NCBI GenBank assembly: GCA_045546915.1
Contig: JAZQDU010000018.1
Location: forward strand, 1-64,000
DNA length: 64,000 nucleotides
Source: UMGS172 sp045546915
Lineage (GTDB): Bacteria > Bacillota > Clostridia > Oscillospirales > Acutalibacteraceae
Direction of reading: 5' to 3'
Below, in pieces: positions 23,810 to 33,254 of this stretch; positions within the stretch are counted from its first letter, which is position 1, and every line of letters begins with the position of its first letter. The position numbers and the translations under genes are program-made. Under the pieces are notes generated by a model. That model searched no databases, was not told the origin of the DNA, and worked only from the letters and a program-made list of their open reading frames with translations.

Positions 23810-26218
23810 TTAAATACTATCGTAAACTTTATTAGCGGTAATAGCAGACTTTTCTTTAATAAAAATCTCGTTTTTTTCAGACTTGTGTGGTAAAGACGTA
23901 AGTGCTATATCCAACACTTCGTCAACGTTTTCAACCGCAATAAACTTTACATTTTGTTTAACAACTTCGTCTACATCGTCAAGTGACGGCAGATTGTCCT
24001 TAGGAATAATAACGGTTTTAATACCCGCTTTATACGCAGCCATACTCTTTTCTTTGAGTCCGCCTATGGGCATAACTCTGCCTCTTAAAGATATTTCACC
24101 CGTCATAGCGACATCGCACTTGACAGAAGTATCAGTTAAGGCAGAAACAAGCGCTGTATACATAGTTATACCGGCTGAAGGACCGTCTTTAGGTACTGCC
24201 GTTTCAGGAGCATGAATATGAATATCATTCTTTTTGTAAAAGTCTTCATTAATACCAAAAATTGCAGCACGACTTCTTACAACAGTAACGGCGGTTTTTG
24301 CCGATTCTTTCATAACATCTCCCAAAGAACCGGTAAGATTTAATTGACCGTTACCCGGCACACAAGCAACCTCTAACTGCATAATTTCGCCGCCGACGCT
24401 TGTCCAAGCAAGACCGTTAACTACACCGATTTCATCCTTTTTCGATATACTGTCTTGTCTGAACTTTTCTGTGCCTAAATATTCTTTTACAACCTCGGGA
24501 GTTACCTTAATATTAGTACGCTCACCGCCTATAATTTTAGCGGCAGATTTACGGCATATAGAAGCAATGATTCTATCAAGTCGTCTTACTCCTGCCTCTT
24601 TTGTATAAGAATCAATAATTTTATAAATTCCGTTATCGGTGAACTTAATCTCATTCTTAGCAAGTCCGTTTGCTAAAACCTGCTTCTTTATAAGATGACT
24701 TTTGGCAATATTAAACTTTTCTTCTCTTGTATAACTACCAAGTTCAATCAATTCCATACGGTCACGCAAAGGTGCAGGAATATCAGACGCATCGTTAGCA
24801 GTAGTAATAAACAACACTCTGCTTAAATCAAACGGCATATCAATATATCGGTCATGGAAATTAGCGTTTTGTTCACTGTCAAGAATTTCAAGCATTGCTG
24901 ACGATGGGTCACCTTTATAAGATGAACCTAATTTATCAATTTCGTCAAGCAAAATGACAGCGTTTGCCGTACCTGCCGATTTTACTGCATTAATTATTCT
25001 ACCGGGCATGGCACCGATATAGGTTTTACGATGACCGCGTATTTCCGATTCGTCAGTCACACCGCCAAGTGAAATTCTGGCATATTTTCTGCCCATACAC
25101 TCGGCTATAGAACGAACAATTGATGTTTTGCCGACACCCGGAGGGCCAACAAGACAAATAATCTGACCTTTAATATCGGGTACACGGCTGTAAACAGCAA
25201 GTAACTCTATAATTCTTTCTTTTACCTTTTCTAAACCAAAATGGTCACGGTCAAGTATTTTTCTTGATTTATTGAGATTAATTTTTCCGTCAGTATATAC
25301 ACCCCACGGAAGCGATAAACAGGTATCGATATAATTAAGTACAACTGTTGCCTCGTGAGAGCCTGCCGGCATTTTTGATAAACGGTCAACCTCCTCGGTC
25401 AAGCGTTTTTTTACGTCTTCTGAGCATTTAAGTTGAGCAATTTTTTTGAGGTGCATATCACGTTCAGAATCAGGGTCTGATTCACCGTAGAGTTCATCAT
25501 TAAGCACCTTTAACTGCTCTTTCAAATAATATTCTCTTTGGTTTTCTTCTATACTTGCCCTTACTTTCTCGTTGATTTTAGCATCAATTGAAAGAATTTC
25601 TTTTTCACGTTTTAACAGTGAGATAACAAGTTTTAAGCGCTTTTGAGTATCGCTTTGTTCTAATATATACTGTTTATCGTCTACCTCAACGTGAATGTTG
25701 TGTGCAATAAAATCTGCAAGTTTGCCCATATCGTCTGCTGCCATTACCGACATAATAATATCAGGTGATAACTTAGGAACTAAATTTGCAAATTCGTCAA
25801 AAGCGTTTTTTGCGTTTCTTAAAAGAGCGTCTTTATAAACATCTCGGCATTTTACAGGCGCATCTTCGATTTTTAAAACATCGGAATATAACGACGGTGA
25901 AAACGCAGTAATACCAAGGCACTCTGCTCTATAACAACCCTCAACCAAAACGCGTACCGTATCACCTGAGAGTTTTAATATCTGCTTAACCTTAGCAATA
26001 CAGCCAATGTTATACAAATCCTCACGTTTAGGGTCGTCAGCCGCTATGTTTTTTTGTGTAAGCAAAAATATGTATCGATTAGAATTCATGGCAATATTTA
26101 TTGCTTCAATCGACTTTTTACGAACAACATCAAAATTAACAACCATTCCCGGGAAAACTACAATTCCTCTTAATGCAATGGTTGGTATACTATAAATATA
26201 ATTACGATTTTCTGACAT
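23810..26218 (-). CDS. lon: ATP-dependent protease Lon
   Basis: Hexameric AAA+ serine protease degrading misfolded and regulatory proteins. It has 802 residues: LON substrate domain (about 8-205), coiled linker, AAA+ module with Walker A GPPGVGKTS and Walker B ILLDEIDKL, and a protease domain with catalytic Ser in KDGPSAGITM and Lys in GGLKEKSMAA. This is LonA type: no transmembrane insert. A CGGAG site precedes ATG 26218. First gene of an operon with engB and lysA. No CtsR or CIRCE element was seen upstream. Confidence 0.96.
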   Translation of the reverse strand: MSENRNYIYSIPTIALRGIVVFPGMVVNFDVVRKKSIEAINIAMNSNRYIFLLTQKNIAADDPKREDLYNIGCIAKVKQILKLSGDTVRVLVEGCYRAECLGITAFSPSLYSDVLKIEDAPVKCRDVYKDALLRNAKNAFDEFANLVPKLSPDIIMSVMAADDMGKLADFIAHNIHVEVDDKQYILEQSDTQKRLKLVISLLKREKEILSIDAKINEKVRASIEENQREYYLKEQLKVLNDELYGESDPDSERDMHLKKIAQLKCSEDVKKRLTEEVDRLSKMPAGSHEATVVLNYIDTCLSLPWGVYTDGKINLNKSRKILDRDHFGLEKVKERIIELLAVYSRVPDIKGQIICLVGPPGVGKTSIVRSIAECMGRKYARISLGGVTDESEIRGHRKTYIGAMPGRIINAVKSAGTANAVILLDEIDKLGSSYKGDPSSAMLEILDSEQNANFHDRYIDMPFDLSRVLFITTANDASDIPAPLRDRMELIELGSYTREEKFNIAKSHLIKKQVLANGLAKNEIKFTDNGIYKIIDSYTKEAGVRRLDRIIASICRKSAAKIIGGERTNIKVTPEVVKEYLGTEKFRQDSISKKDEIGVVNGLAWTSVGGEIMQLEVACVPGNGQLNLTGSLGDVMKESAKTAVTVVRSRAAIFGINEDFYKKNDIHIHAPETAVPKDGPSAGITMYTALVSALTDTSVKCDVAMTGEISLRGRVMPIGGLKEKSMAAYKAGIKTVIIPKDNLPSLDDVDEVVKQNVKFIAVENVDEVLDIALTSLPHKSEKNEIFIKEKSAITANKVYDSI

Positions 26219-26272
26219 ACATAACTCCGTTCGATTAACTGTGTAAACTAATCCAAAATATAGATTGCTTGA

Positions 26273-26301
26273 ATTATACTATAATCTTATAGATTTTTCA
26301 A
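26273..26301 (-). promoter_or_regulatory. Promoter of lon-engB-lysA
   Basis: TTGAAA (26296-26301), a 17-nt spacer and TATAAT (26273-26278) on the minus strand. Confidence 0.7.
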
Positions 26302-26367
26302 CTAAAAAAATTCATTTTAGCAAATTGGCATCAATATCATAACAAGTTTAAATAAAACCTGTAAATG

Positions 26368-26401
26368 AAAAAACCGTATTTAACTAAAAATACGGTTTTT
26401 T
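26368..26401 (-). terminator. Terminator of pncB
   Basis: AAAACCGTATTT pairs with AAATACGGTTTT (loop AACTA) immediately after the pncB stop codon, with a T-run on the minus strand. Confidence 0.85.
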
Positions 26402-26405
26402 AGTG

Positions 26406-27842
26406 TTAATTTGATGTTTTATTTAGCATATCAGTATACATATCCCAAAGTTTTTGAGACATATCAACATAATATTTATGCGGTTTTTCAAAACGTTGCA
26501 CTTCTTCCCAAAGCGATTCAATTTGTTGTTCACGGTAATCGCGAATTTTTGTAGCAGAAGGACATTTGTAAACAAGTTCGCCGTTTTTGAATATTTGAAC
26601 CTGCAAAGGTCTTGCGATATAATTGTTGACCGTCTTACGCTTCCAAATATATTCAGGGTCAAATAAAACATATGGTTTTTTATCGTCAATTACTTCATCG
26701 CGAAGTGTGATAACATCGGCGATGGCTTTGCCTGTGTCAATATCAAACAATCTCCAAGCCTGTTTAAAACCGGGTATAGTTATTTTAGAGGTGTTACCGC
26801 TGAGTTTTATTTTAGGCAATATTTGTCCATTACTGTCTTCAACTCCGACGAGTTTATAAACGCCGCCAAATACTGCTTCGCTTGAAGCGGTAATCAGTCG
26901 CTCACCTACTCCAAAAATATCAACCTTTGCGCCCTGCATAAGCATATCTCTTATAAGATACTCATCAAGAGCGTTCGAAACGCAAATAGCGCAGTCGGGA
27001 TATCCTGCTTCGTCGAGCATTTTACGTGCTCGTTTTGATAAATACGTTATATCACCGCTGTCAATTCTAATACCCTTGGGTCTGCAACCTAAAGGTTTTA
27101 AAACCTCGTTAGCGACCTTTATTACATTAGGAATACCAGATTTTAACGTGTCATAAGTATCAACCAAGAACAAACTGTTATTGGGATAAACTTCGGCATA
27201 TGCCTTAAATGCGTCATATTCACTGTCAAAAAGTTGAATCCAACTATGAGCCATTGTACCGGAAACAGGTATTCCGAAATCTTTAGCCGCTTTGACACAT
27301 GAAGTACCAACGCTTCCGCCAATATAAGCGGCTCTTGCACCGAAAATACTTGCGTCCTTTCCGTGTGCTCTTCGTGCACCAAACTCCATTACCGAGCGGC
27401 CTTGAGCAGCACGTGAAATTCGGTTTGCTTTAGTAGCAATAAGTGACTGATGGTTAATATTTAGCAAAACTAATGTTTCAATCAAAAACAGTTGAATAAT
27501 AGGTCCTTTAACCGTTACAATAGGTTCTCTTGGGAAAATAGGAGTACCCTCAGGAATAGCCCAAACATCACAACTAAATTTAAAATCTTTAAGATAATCG
27601 ATAAAAGCATCGTTAAATAGATTTAAACTTCTCATAAATTTAACGTCTTCATCAGTAAATTTTAACTCTTTTAAGTCGTTAATTAACTGTTCAAGACCCG
27701 CCATAATAGCAAATCCGCCATCATCCGGCACACGACGGAAAAACATATCAAAATATGCAATTGTATTTTCGTTTCCTTTGAGTGTTGCGGCATTAGCCAT
27801 TGTAGCCTCATAAAAATCCATCAGCATTGCTGTATCAAGCAT
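26406..27842 (-). CDS. pncB: Nicotinate phosphoribosyltransferase
   Basis: NAD salvage enzyme joining nicotinate to PRPP at the cost of ATP. It has 478 residues, matching the long bacterial NAPRTase type. Landmarks are the N-terminal MLMDFYEATMANA with FDMFFRRVP, the EFGARRAHG catalytic stretch, GTMAHSWIQ and the RIDSGDITYLSKRAR phosphoribosyl-binding region. It starts at ATG 27842 after AGGTGAA. Single-gene unit with its own promoter and terminator. Confidence 0.93.
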   Translation of the reverse strand: MLDTAMLMDFYEATMANAATLKGNENTIAYFDMFFRRVPDDGGFAIMAGLEQLINDLKELKFTDEDVKFMRSLNLFNDAFIDYLKDFKFSCDVWAIPEGTPIFPREPIVTVKGPIIQLFLIETLVLLNINHQSLIATKANRISRAAQGRSVMEFGARRAHGKDASIFGARAAYIGGSVGTSCVKAAKDFGIPVSGTMAHSWIQLFDSEYDAFKAYAEVYPNNSLFLVDTYDTLKSGIPNVIKVANEVLKPLGCRPKGIRIDSGDITYLSKRARKMLDEAGYPDCAICVSNALDEYLIRDMLMQGAKVDIFGVGERLITASSEAVFGGVYKLVGVEDSNGQILPKIKLSGNTSKITIPGFKQAWRLFDIDTGKAIADVITLRDEVIDDKKPYVLFDPEYIWKRKTVNNYIARPLQVQIFKNGELVYKCPSATKIRDYREQQIESLWEEVQRFEKPHKYYVDMSQKLWDMYTDMLNKTSN

Positions 27843-27866
27843 TTAATTCACCTGTTTTCAAATGTT

Positions 27867-27894
27867 ATTATACCTTTATTATACATATTCTCAA
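27867..27894 (-). promoter_or_regulatory. Promoter of pncB
   Basis: TTGAGA (27889-27894), a 16-nt spacer and TATAAT (27867-27872) on the minus strand. Confidence 0.6.
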
Positions 27895-27902
27895 CCAAAA
27901 AA

Positions 27903-27940
27903 TCAATAAAAATAACCCTACCGTTAATGGTAGGGTTATT
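27903..27940 (-). terminator. Terminator of groESL
   Basis: Perfect 12-bp stem AATAACCCTACC/GGTAGGGTTATT (27911-27922 with 27929-27940), loop GTTAAT, then TTTTATTGATT on the minus-strand transcript. Confidence 0.88.
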
Positions 27941-27949
27941 TTATTTAAT

Positions 27950-29584
27950 TTAATACATTCCGCCTGCACTAGCGGCAGCAGCAGCGGCAGCAGCATCTGC
28001 TGCGGGATCTTTTTTATCTGCAACAATCGATTCGGTAGTGAGTACCATGGAAGCCACAGAAGCAGCATTTTCGAGTGCTGAACGTGTAACCTTAGTAGGG
28101 TCAACAATACCGGCTTCAAGCATATCGGTATAAACTTCATTATATGCATCAAAACCATAATTTGCTTTACCGGAAGACACAATCTTATCAACTATAACAG
28201 AGCCTTCAAGACCTGCGTTATGTGCAATCTGACGTATGGGTGCTTCTAAAGCGGCAAGTACGATAGATACACCGGTCTTAACATCGCCATCAACGGTTGA
28301 TAAAAGTTCTTTAACTGCACCAATAGTATTTACAAGTGCTACACCGCCGCCGGCAACAATACCTTCTTCAACAGCGGCTTTAGTAGCGGCAAGAGCATCT
28401 TCAATACGGAGTTTCTTCTCTTTCATTTCAATTTCGGTTGCGGCACCGACCTTAATAACGGCTACGCCACCTGAAAGTTTTGCAAGTCTCTCCTGCAGTT
28501 TCTCACGGTCGAATTCAGAGGTTGTAGTTTCAATCTGATTTCTAATCTGAGCAATACGGTTTTTGATTTCGTTAGAATCGCCTGCACCATCAACAATAAT
28601 AGTGTTCTCTTTACCAATTTTAATTTGACGTGCACGACCAAGCATATCAATAGAAGCATCTTTAAGTTCAAAACCTAATTCGCTGGATACAACCTGACCG
28701 CCGGTTAAAATAGCAATATCCTGCAACATTTCTTTTCTTCTGTCACCAAAACCGGGCGCTTTAACTGCAACACAAGTAAATGTGCCTCTTAGTTTATTGA
28801 CGATAAGTGTAGATAATGCTTCACCCTCAACATCCTCTGCAATAATTACAAGTTTTCCGCCCGACTGTACCATCTGCTCTAACAAAGGCAGAATTTCTTG
28901 AATGTTAGAAATCTTTTTATCGGTGATAAGAACAAAAGCGTCGTCGATAACAGCCTCCATTTTATCGGTATCAGTAGCCATATAAGGTGTGATATATCCG
29001 CGGTCGAACTGCATACCTTCAACAACTTCAGAATAGGTCTCAGCAGTTTTAGACTCTTCAACGGTAATTACGCCGTCAGAAGAAACCTTATCCATTGCTT
29101 CTGCAATAAGTTTACCGATAAATTCATCACCGGCGGAAATGGTAGCAACACGGGCTATATCATCTGCACCGTTAACCTTTTTAGAATTGCTAACAACAGT
29201 TTTAACCGAGGTATCAACCGCTAACTTAATACCCTTTTTAAGAACCATGGGATTAGCACCGGCAGCAACGTTTTTCATACCCTCACGAATGAGTGCCTGA
29301 GCCAAAACAGTCGCAGTAGTTGTACCGTCACCGGCACAATCGTTAGTTTTGGTAGCAACCTCTTTTACAAGCGATGCACCCATGTTTTCAAACGGGTTAT
29401 CAAGTTCAATATCTTTAGCGATGGTAACACCGTCATTAGTAATAAGCGGCGCACCAAATTTTTTATCAAGAACAACATTTCTGCCCTTAGGACCGAGAGT
29501 CACCTTAACAGCATTAGCCAACTGGTCAACACCCGACTGAAGGGATTTTCTGGCGTCTTCACCAAAAAGAATTTCCTTAGCCAT
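27950..29584 (-). CDS. groEL: Chaperonin GroEL (60 kDa)
   Basis: Tetradecameric ATP-dependent folding chamber. It has 544 residues with the diagnostic VTLGPKGRNVVLD, NDGVTIAKDIEL and DGTTTATVLAQALI stretches in the equatorial domain, and AAVEEGIVAGGGVALV near the C-terminal side. The C-terminal tail is an Ala-rich run ending GGMY, where the usual GGM repeats are reduced to one. A GGAGGT site precedes ATG 29584. Second gene of groESL, controlled by CIRCE/HrcA. Confidence 0.98.
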   Translation of the reverse strand: MAKEILFGEDARKSLQSGVDQLANAVKVTLGPKGRNVVLDKKFGAPLITNDGVTIAKDIELDNPFENMGASLVKEVATKTNDCAGDGTTTATVLAQALIREGMKNVAAGANPMVLKKGIKLAVDTSVKTVVSNSKKVNGADDIARVATISAGDEFIGKLIAEAMDKVSSDGVITVEESKTAETYSEVVEGMQFDRGYITPYMATDTDKMEAVIDDAFVLITDKKISNIQEILPLLEQMVQSGGKLVIIAEDVEGEALSTLIVNKLRGTFTCVAVKAPGFGDRRKEMLQDIAILTGGQVVSSELGFELKDASIDMLGRARQIKIGKENTIIVDGAGDSNEIKNRIAQIRNQIETTTSEFDREKLQERLAKLSGGVAVIKVGAATEIEMKEKKLRIEDALAATKAAVEEGIVAGGGVALVNTIGAVKELLSTVDGDVKTGVSIVLAALEAPIRQIAHNAGLEGSVIVDKIVSSGKANYGFDAYNEVYTDMLEAGIVDPTKVTRSALENAASVASMVLTTESIVADKKDPAADAAAAAAAASAGGMY

Positions 29585-29601
29585 AACTTTACCTCCGAAA
29601 A

Positions 29602-29886
29602 TTATTCAACAATAGCCAAAATATCAGACTGGCGAACAATAGAATACTCAACACCATCAATTTTCACAGGGTTACCTGCATATTGACTGGTGATAACCTT
29701 ATCGCCAACCTTTAAATACATTCCAACCTCTTTACCGTCAACCATACCGCCTGGACCTACTGCAATAACTTCTGCAATTTGCGGTTTTTCTTTAGCCGAG
29801 CCTGCAAGGATAATACCGCTTTTGGTTGTTTCCTCGGCTTCAACTGATTTTACGACTACTCTATCTGCTAAAGGTTTTATAGTCAT
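29602..29886 (-). CDS. groES: Co-chaperonin GroES (10 kDa)
   Basis: Heptameric lid of GroEL. It has 94 residues: PLADRVVVKSVEAEETTKSG with the mobile loop (ETTKSGIILAG), KVGDKVITSQYAG and a final strand. AGGAGGT precedes ATG 29886. It is 17 bases ahead of groEL in the same operon and 35 bases after the CIRCE operator. Confidence 0.98.
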   Translation of the reverse strand: MTIKPLADRVVVKSVEAEETTKSGIILAGSAKEKPQIAEVIAVGPGGMVDGKEVGMYLKVGDKVITSQYAGNPVKIDGVEYSIVRQSDILAIVE

Positions 29887-29920
29887 AAATAATACCTCCT
29901 GAAATTTAATTTCGCATTAA

Positions 29921-29947
29921 TTAGCACTCGCGGTGTCTGAGTGCTAA
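29921..29947 (-). promoter_or_regulatory. CIRCE operator (HrcA binding site)
   Basis: Perfect consensus: TTAGCACTC (29921-29929), nine bases, GAGTGCTAA (29939-29947). HrcA binding should repress groESL until heat shock. A further TTAGCACT half-site lies at 29955-29962. Confidence 0.97.
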
Positions 29948-29975
29948 TTATATTTTAGCACTATTTTTTAAAAAA
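29947..29975 (-). promoter_or_regulatory. groESL promoter
   Basis: TATAAT (29947-29952) directly abuts the CIRCE element on its upstream side. At a 17-nt spacing the -35 is a weak TTTTTT (29970-29975). Confidence 0.45.
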
Positions 29976-30015
29976 TCAAGACCTTTTAGAAATTTTTTCC
30001 AAATAAAGTTAAATT

Positions 30016-30495
30016 TCAAGAATTTAAAACAACAATTCCAAAATTTAAATAAAATGCATAGAACAACCAAACGATATATGGAAAAAACAAAACTGCTGCT
30101 TTTCGTGATATAGTTGAAAATGTTTTAATTGTCATAATTGCTACTATAATAAGTAAAACTAACCAAAAAAGAGCGAACCTGGAAGCCTGTAAGCCGAAGA
30201 ATAAAACCGGCCACAATACGTTGAGTAGCAATTGAAGAATATATAATTTTATAGCATAAGCCTTGTCAAGGTCGTTTGATTCTGCAACTATTCCAGCAGA
30301 AACACCCATTAGTATATAAAGAATTGTCCAAGCAATAGGAAAAAGAAATCCCGGCGGTGAAAAGGGTGGTTTGATTAACTCTTTATACATATCGGTATTG
30401 CCAACAAATATAGATACTGCAAATCCAAGCAAAAGAGTAAAAACCGCAAATAAAATAGGTAATTTGTTATCTTTAATAAATTTTGATATGTTCAT
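30016..30495 (-). CDS. TspO/MBR family tryptophan-rich membrane protein
   Basis: Five-helix membrane protein of the translocator-protein family, which binds porphyrins and related ligands. It has 159 residues. Signature stretches are KPPFSPPGFLFPIAWTILY between helices 1 and 2 and LLNVLWPVLFFGLQ in helix 3. The start is set at ATG 30495, just behind GGAGGGG; the frame extends upstream to 30588 without a ribosome site. Its role here is unproven; HemZ, encoded elsewhere in the window, shows that tetrapyrrole chemistry is at least present. Confidence 0.88.
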   Translation of the reverse strand: MNISKFIKDNKLPILFAVFTLLLGFAVSIFVGNTDMYKELIKPPFSPPGFLFPIAWTILYILMGVSAGIVAESNDLDKAYAIKLYILQLLLNVLWPVLFFGLQASRFALFWLVLLIIVAIMTIKTFSTISRKAAVLFFPYIVWLFYAFYLNFGIVVLNS

Positions 30496-30560
30496 AAATT
30501 TCCCCTCCGATAAATCATATGTCAAAAAAAATTTAATTAATATAAATTCGTAAAATATTG

Positions 30561-30589
30561 TTGACATTTTTTCTGACGATTTATACAAT
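30561..30589 (+). promoter_or_regulatory. Promoter of the GDSL esterase
   Basis: Perfect TTGACA (30561-30566), a 17-nt spacer and TACAAT (30584-30589), ending about 20 bases before the start codon. Confidence 0.75.
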
Positions 30590-30609
30590 TAATTTTGAGG
30601 TGATAATTT

Positions 30610-31233
30610 ATGAAAATATTATTTTTTGGAGATTCTATTACAGATTGCGGAAGAGATCGTGCAGATATAAACAGTTTAGGCAAAGGATATCCCCTGCTTA
30701 TTAAAAATGAACTTAACAATAATTATGAATATGTTAATACAGGGGTTAGCCGCGACCGAGTTGTAAACCTATACGCCGATATTAAAGAACGATTTATTAA
30801 CCATGCACCCGATATTGCAAGTATACTTATAGGTGTTAACGATGTTTGGCATGAAATAAGTTTTAAAAACGGCGTAGAAGCACCGAAATACGAAAAAATA
30901 TATTCAATGATGATTGAAGAAATTAAGCAAGCATTACCTAATATTAAGATTATGATTTTAGAACCTTTTGTTTTAGAAGGAACTGCAACAAAGTCTTGTG
31001 AAGAGTATCCTGATAAATGGGATTATTTTATGAAAGAAGTGCCTTTAAGGGCTAAGGCGGCAAGAAACGTTGCTGATAAATATGGACTTAAATTTATTGA
31101 ACTTCAAAAGGTTTTTGATGACGCTTGCAAACTGCAACCAAGTAATCATTGGCTGTCTGACGGTGTTCACCCCACTTTGGAAGGTCATGAACTTATCAAA
31201 ACTGAATGGATTAAAGTATTTAATGAACTATAA
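30610..31233 (+). CDS. SGNH/GDSL-family hydrolase
   Basis: Cytoplasmic (no signal peptide) SGNH-fold esterase or lipase, 207 residues. Block I is FFGDSITDCG (nucleophile Ser), block II the Gly in NTGVSRDRV, block III IGVNDVWHE (Asn), and block V SDGVHPTLEG with the catalytic Asp and His. Similar proteins act on acylated sugars or lysophospholipids; the substrate here is unknown. A TGAGGTGA site precedes ATG 30610. Confidence 0.87.
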   Translation: MKILFFGDSITDCGRDRADINSLGKGYPLLIKNELNNNYEYVNTGVSRDRVVNLYADIKERFINHAPDIASILIGVNDVWHEISFKNGVEAPKYEKIYSMMIEEIKQALPNIKIMILEPFVLEGTATKSCEEYPDKWDYFMKEVPLRAKAARNVADKYGLKFIELQKVFDDACKLQPSNHWLSDGVHPTLEGHELIKTEWIKVFNEL

Positions 31234-31234
31234 C

Positions 31235-31265
31235 AAAAAAGACCGTCTGAGACGGTCTTTTTTCA
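31235..31265. terminator. Bidirectional terminator between the esterase and the RNA methyltransferase
   Basis: GACCGTC pairs with GACGGTC around TGA, with A6 on the left and T6 or more on the right. Confidence 0.88.
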
Positions 31266-32387
31266 CTTAAAGTACATATTAAGATTACATTTAATCATAC
31301 CGTTATAAAGTTTGCGTTTTTTATCGGGTGTTCGGCCAAAAAACTTTTCAAACTCATCGTGCGGACTGATGATATAAAACTTTCTGCCATTTTGTTGTTC
31401 GAAAACTTTACCCATGGTTTTATACAGTTCTTCGGCAGCCCTAATATCAAGCAAACGCTCACCGTAAGGCGGGTTGGTAATTGTTAATGACCTGCCGTCA
31501 GGCAACTTAAAATCCTTAACATCAGCTATTTTTATATCAAGCAAATTATCAACATTTGCCTTTTTAGCATTCTCGGTTGCAAGTTTAACGCAAGCAGGGT
31601 CAATATCAAAGCCGAAACCTTTAAATGAAACCTCATTAGATGGTAAAATCTTGCCAAGTGCAATTCCCCTTTGCTCACTCCAAACCTTCTGGTCAATAAA
31701 CGAAAAACGTTCGGCGGCAAACGAGCGTCTTAATCCCGGTGCCTGTTTTTTAGCCATTAATGCTGCTTCGATTAAAATCGTTCCGCTTCCGCAAAACGGG
31801 TCAAATATTTGAGTATCAGGATAAATTCTCGCAAGGTCACACATGGCAGCCGCTAAGGTTTCTTTGATAGGTGCGGCATTCGAATTAGCACGATATCCCC
31901 TTTTGTGCAAGCCTTGTCCTGACGTATCAAGCATGAGCGTTACATTGTCTTTCATAATTGAAAACTGTAACTGATGAACAGGACCGATTTCCTCAAACCA
32001 ACTTGTTTTATATACGGATTTCAGGCGTTCAACACAAGCCTTTTTAATAATAGACTGACAATCAGGAATACTGTGAAGTTGAGAGTTAATGCTCCATCCT
32101 TTAACCGGAAAAGCGTCATCTTTACCGATAAATTCCTCAATCGGAAGACTTTTTACATTGTCAAAAAGTTCTGTAAAGGTAGTTGCTTTAAAACTTCCAA
32201 GTTCAACAACAATCCTTTCGGCAAAACGTGAATTAATATTTGCCATAGCAATGGTGCTTTCATCGCCGTCAAAGAAAACCCTTCCGTTTTCTGCTTCTAC
32301 ATTTGCACATCCGAACCTTCTTAATTCATCAGCAAGAATACCCTCAACCCCGAATAAACAAGGTGCTATAAGTCTAAATTTACTCAT
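31263..32387 (-). CDS. THUMP-domain 23S rRNA guanine-N2 methyltransferase (YpsC/RlmL type)
   Basis: SAM-dependent RNA methyltransferase. It has 374 residues: a THUMP RNA-binding domain (about 45-155) and a UPF0020 methyltransferase domain with DPFCGSGTILIEAA as SAM motif I and the catalytic NPPYGERL. The start is ATG 32387, six bases after GGAG (32394-32397); the frame extends to 32435 across a terminator, which cannot be coding. It corresponds to the N-terminal half of E. coli RlmL and to B. subtilis YpsC. It follows yabR on the same strand but is separated by a terminator. Confidence 0.88.
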   Translation of the reverse strand: MSKFRLIAPCLFGVEGILADELRRFGCANVEAENGRVFFDGDESTIAMANINSRFAERIVVELGSFKATTFTELFDNVKSLPIEEFIGKDDAFPVKGWSINSQLHSIPDCQSIIKKACVERLKSVYKTSWFEEIGPVHQLQFSIMKDNVTLMLDTSGQGLHKRGYRANSNAAPIKETLAAAMCDLARIYPDTQIFDPFCGSGTILIEAALMAKKQAPGLRRSFAAERFSFIDQKVWSEQRGIALGKILPSNEVSFKGFGFDIDPACVKLATENAKKANVDNLLDIKIADVKDFKLPDGRSLTITNPPYGERLLDIRAAEELYKTMGKVFEQQNGRKFYIISPHDEFEKFFGRTPDKKRKLYNGMIKCNLNMYFK

Positions 32388-32418
32388 TTTTTTCTCCGCT
32401 ATATTCAAAAAATCTTTT

Positions 32419-32456
32419 TCAAAAAAAGCAGACAAACTAAAATAAAGTTTGTCTGC
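32419..32456 (-). terminator. Terminator after the yabR-like gene
   Basis: Perfect 10-bp stem GCAGACAAAC/GTTTGTCTGC (32428-32437 with 32447-32456), then T7 on the minus strand. The following methyltransferase gene starts only about 30 bases on, so it depends on read-through or a very close promoter. Confidence 0.85.
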
Positions 32457-32462
32457 CGAAAA

Positions 32463-32924
32463 TTATTTCATTACAGAACGCTTAGTGCGTCTCTGTTCAG
32501 GATTTTTTCTCTTAAGGTCAGAGAACTTCTCATCACTTGTAGCCTTAAATTTTGCCATCATATCCTCAAAAGACGCTGATTCGCTTTTCTTAGGGGTCCA
32601 TACTGCTGCCGCAGAAGTAAAATCCGGCTTATTATCGCGTTTAGGCGGTCTATTATTACGAGGAGCATTATTACGTGGTTTTGCAACAGGCTCCTGTGCT
32701 TTTTTAATACTGAGGCTTATCTTTCCTTCTTCAGAAATGCTAAGCACCTTCATTTTAACAACATCGTTTTCTTTTACAAATTCCTTAACATCGCTAACGT
32801 AAGTCTGAGCAATTTCAGAAATATGTACAAGTCCCGATTTGCCTTCACCTAAATCTACAAAAACGCCGAAACTGGTAATGCCTGTTATTTTACCCTCTAC
32901 TATTTGTCCTACCTCAATTTGCAT
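32463..32924 (-). CDS. yabR: S1-domain RNA-binding protein (YabR type)
   Basis: Residues 1-75 form one S1 OB-fold domain (GQIVEGKITGITSFGVFVDL, then SGLVHISEI and SISEEGKISLSIK). The rest is a basic, disordered tail rich in Arg, Asn, Pro and Lys, probably RNA-contacting. It has 153 residues, a bit longer than Bacillus YabR (128). It follows divIC, the same order as in B. subtilis. The exact RNA target is unknown. Confidence 0.85.
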   Translation of the reverse strand: MQIEVGQIVEGKITGITSFGVFVDLGEGKSGLVHISEIAQTYVSDVKEFVKENDVVKMKVLSISEEGKISLSIKKAQEPVAKPRNNAPRNNRPPKRDNKPDFTSAAAVWTPKKSESASFEDMMAKFKATSDEKFSDLKRKNPEQRRTKRSVMK

Positions 32925-32963
32925 TTGAACGCCCTATCCTCCAAAACTAATATAAAACAAAAA

Positions 32964-33254
32964 TCAATCACCCGAAATGTCTACATAAAAATGCTCATCC
33001 GGATAAACGTAACCTAATTTTTCACGAGCCGCACGTTCGATAAAATCGGCATCGTCACCCGTTTCGAGTAATTTTGCTTTTTCTTCTAAAACCAGAGCTT
33101 TTTCATTTTTAATACCTAATAATTTTTCATGCTCTGCTTGTAAGGAACTGAATTGCTTAATTAGTGAACCCAAGTAATAAATCATCCAAACGGCAAAAAT
33201 AACGAGTACAACACGTAAAATTATACTACCGCTTTTTTTTACTTCGGTTGCCAT
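32964..33254 (-). CDS. divIC: Septum formation initiator DivIC/FtsB family
   Basis: Bitopic divisome protein of 96 residues. A short basic cytoplasmic N terminus is followed by one membrane helix (residues 11-30), an extracellular leucine-rich coiled coil (33-62, SLIKQFSSLQAEHEKLLG) and a conserved IERAAREKLGYVYPDE end segment. It bridges FtsL and FtsQ/DivIB homologues. It overlaps the yabQ end by 29 bases, so it is translationally coupled. Confidence 0.88.
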   Translation of the reverse strand: MATEVKKSGSIILRVVLVIFAVWMIYYLGSLIKQFSSLQAEHEKLLGIKNEKALVLEEKAKLLETGDDADFIERAAREKLGYVYPDEHFYVDISGD

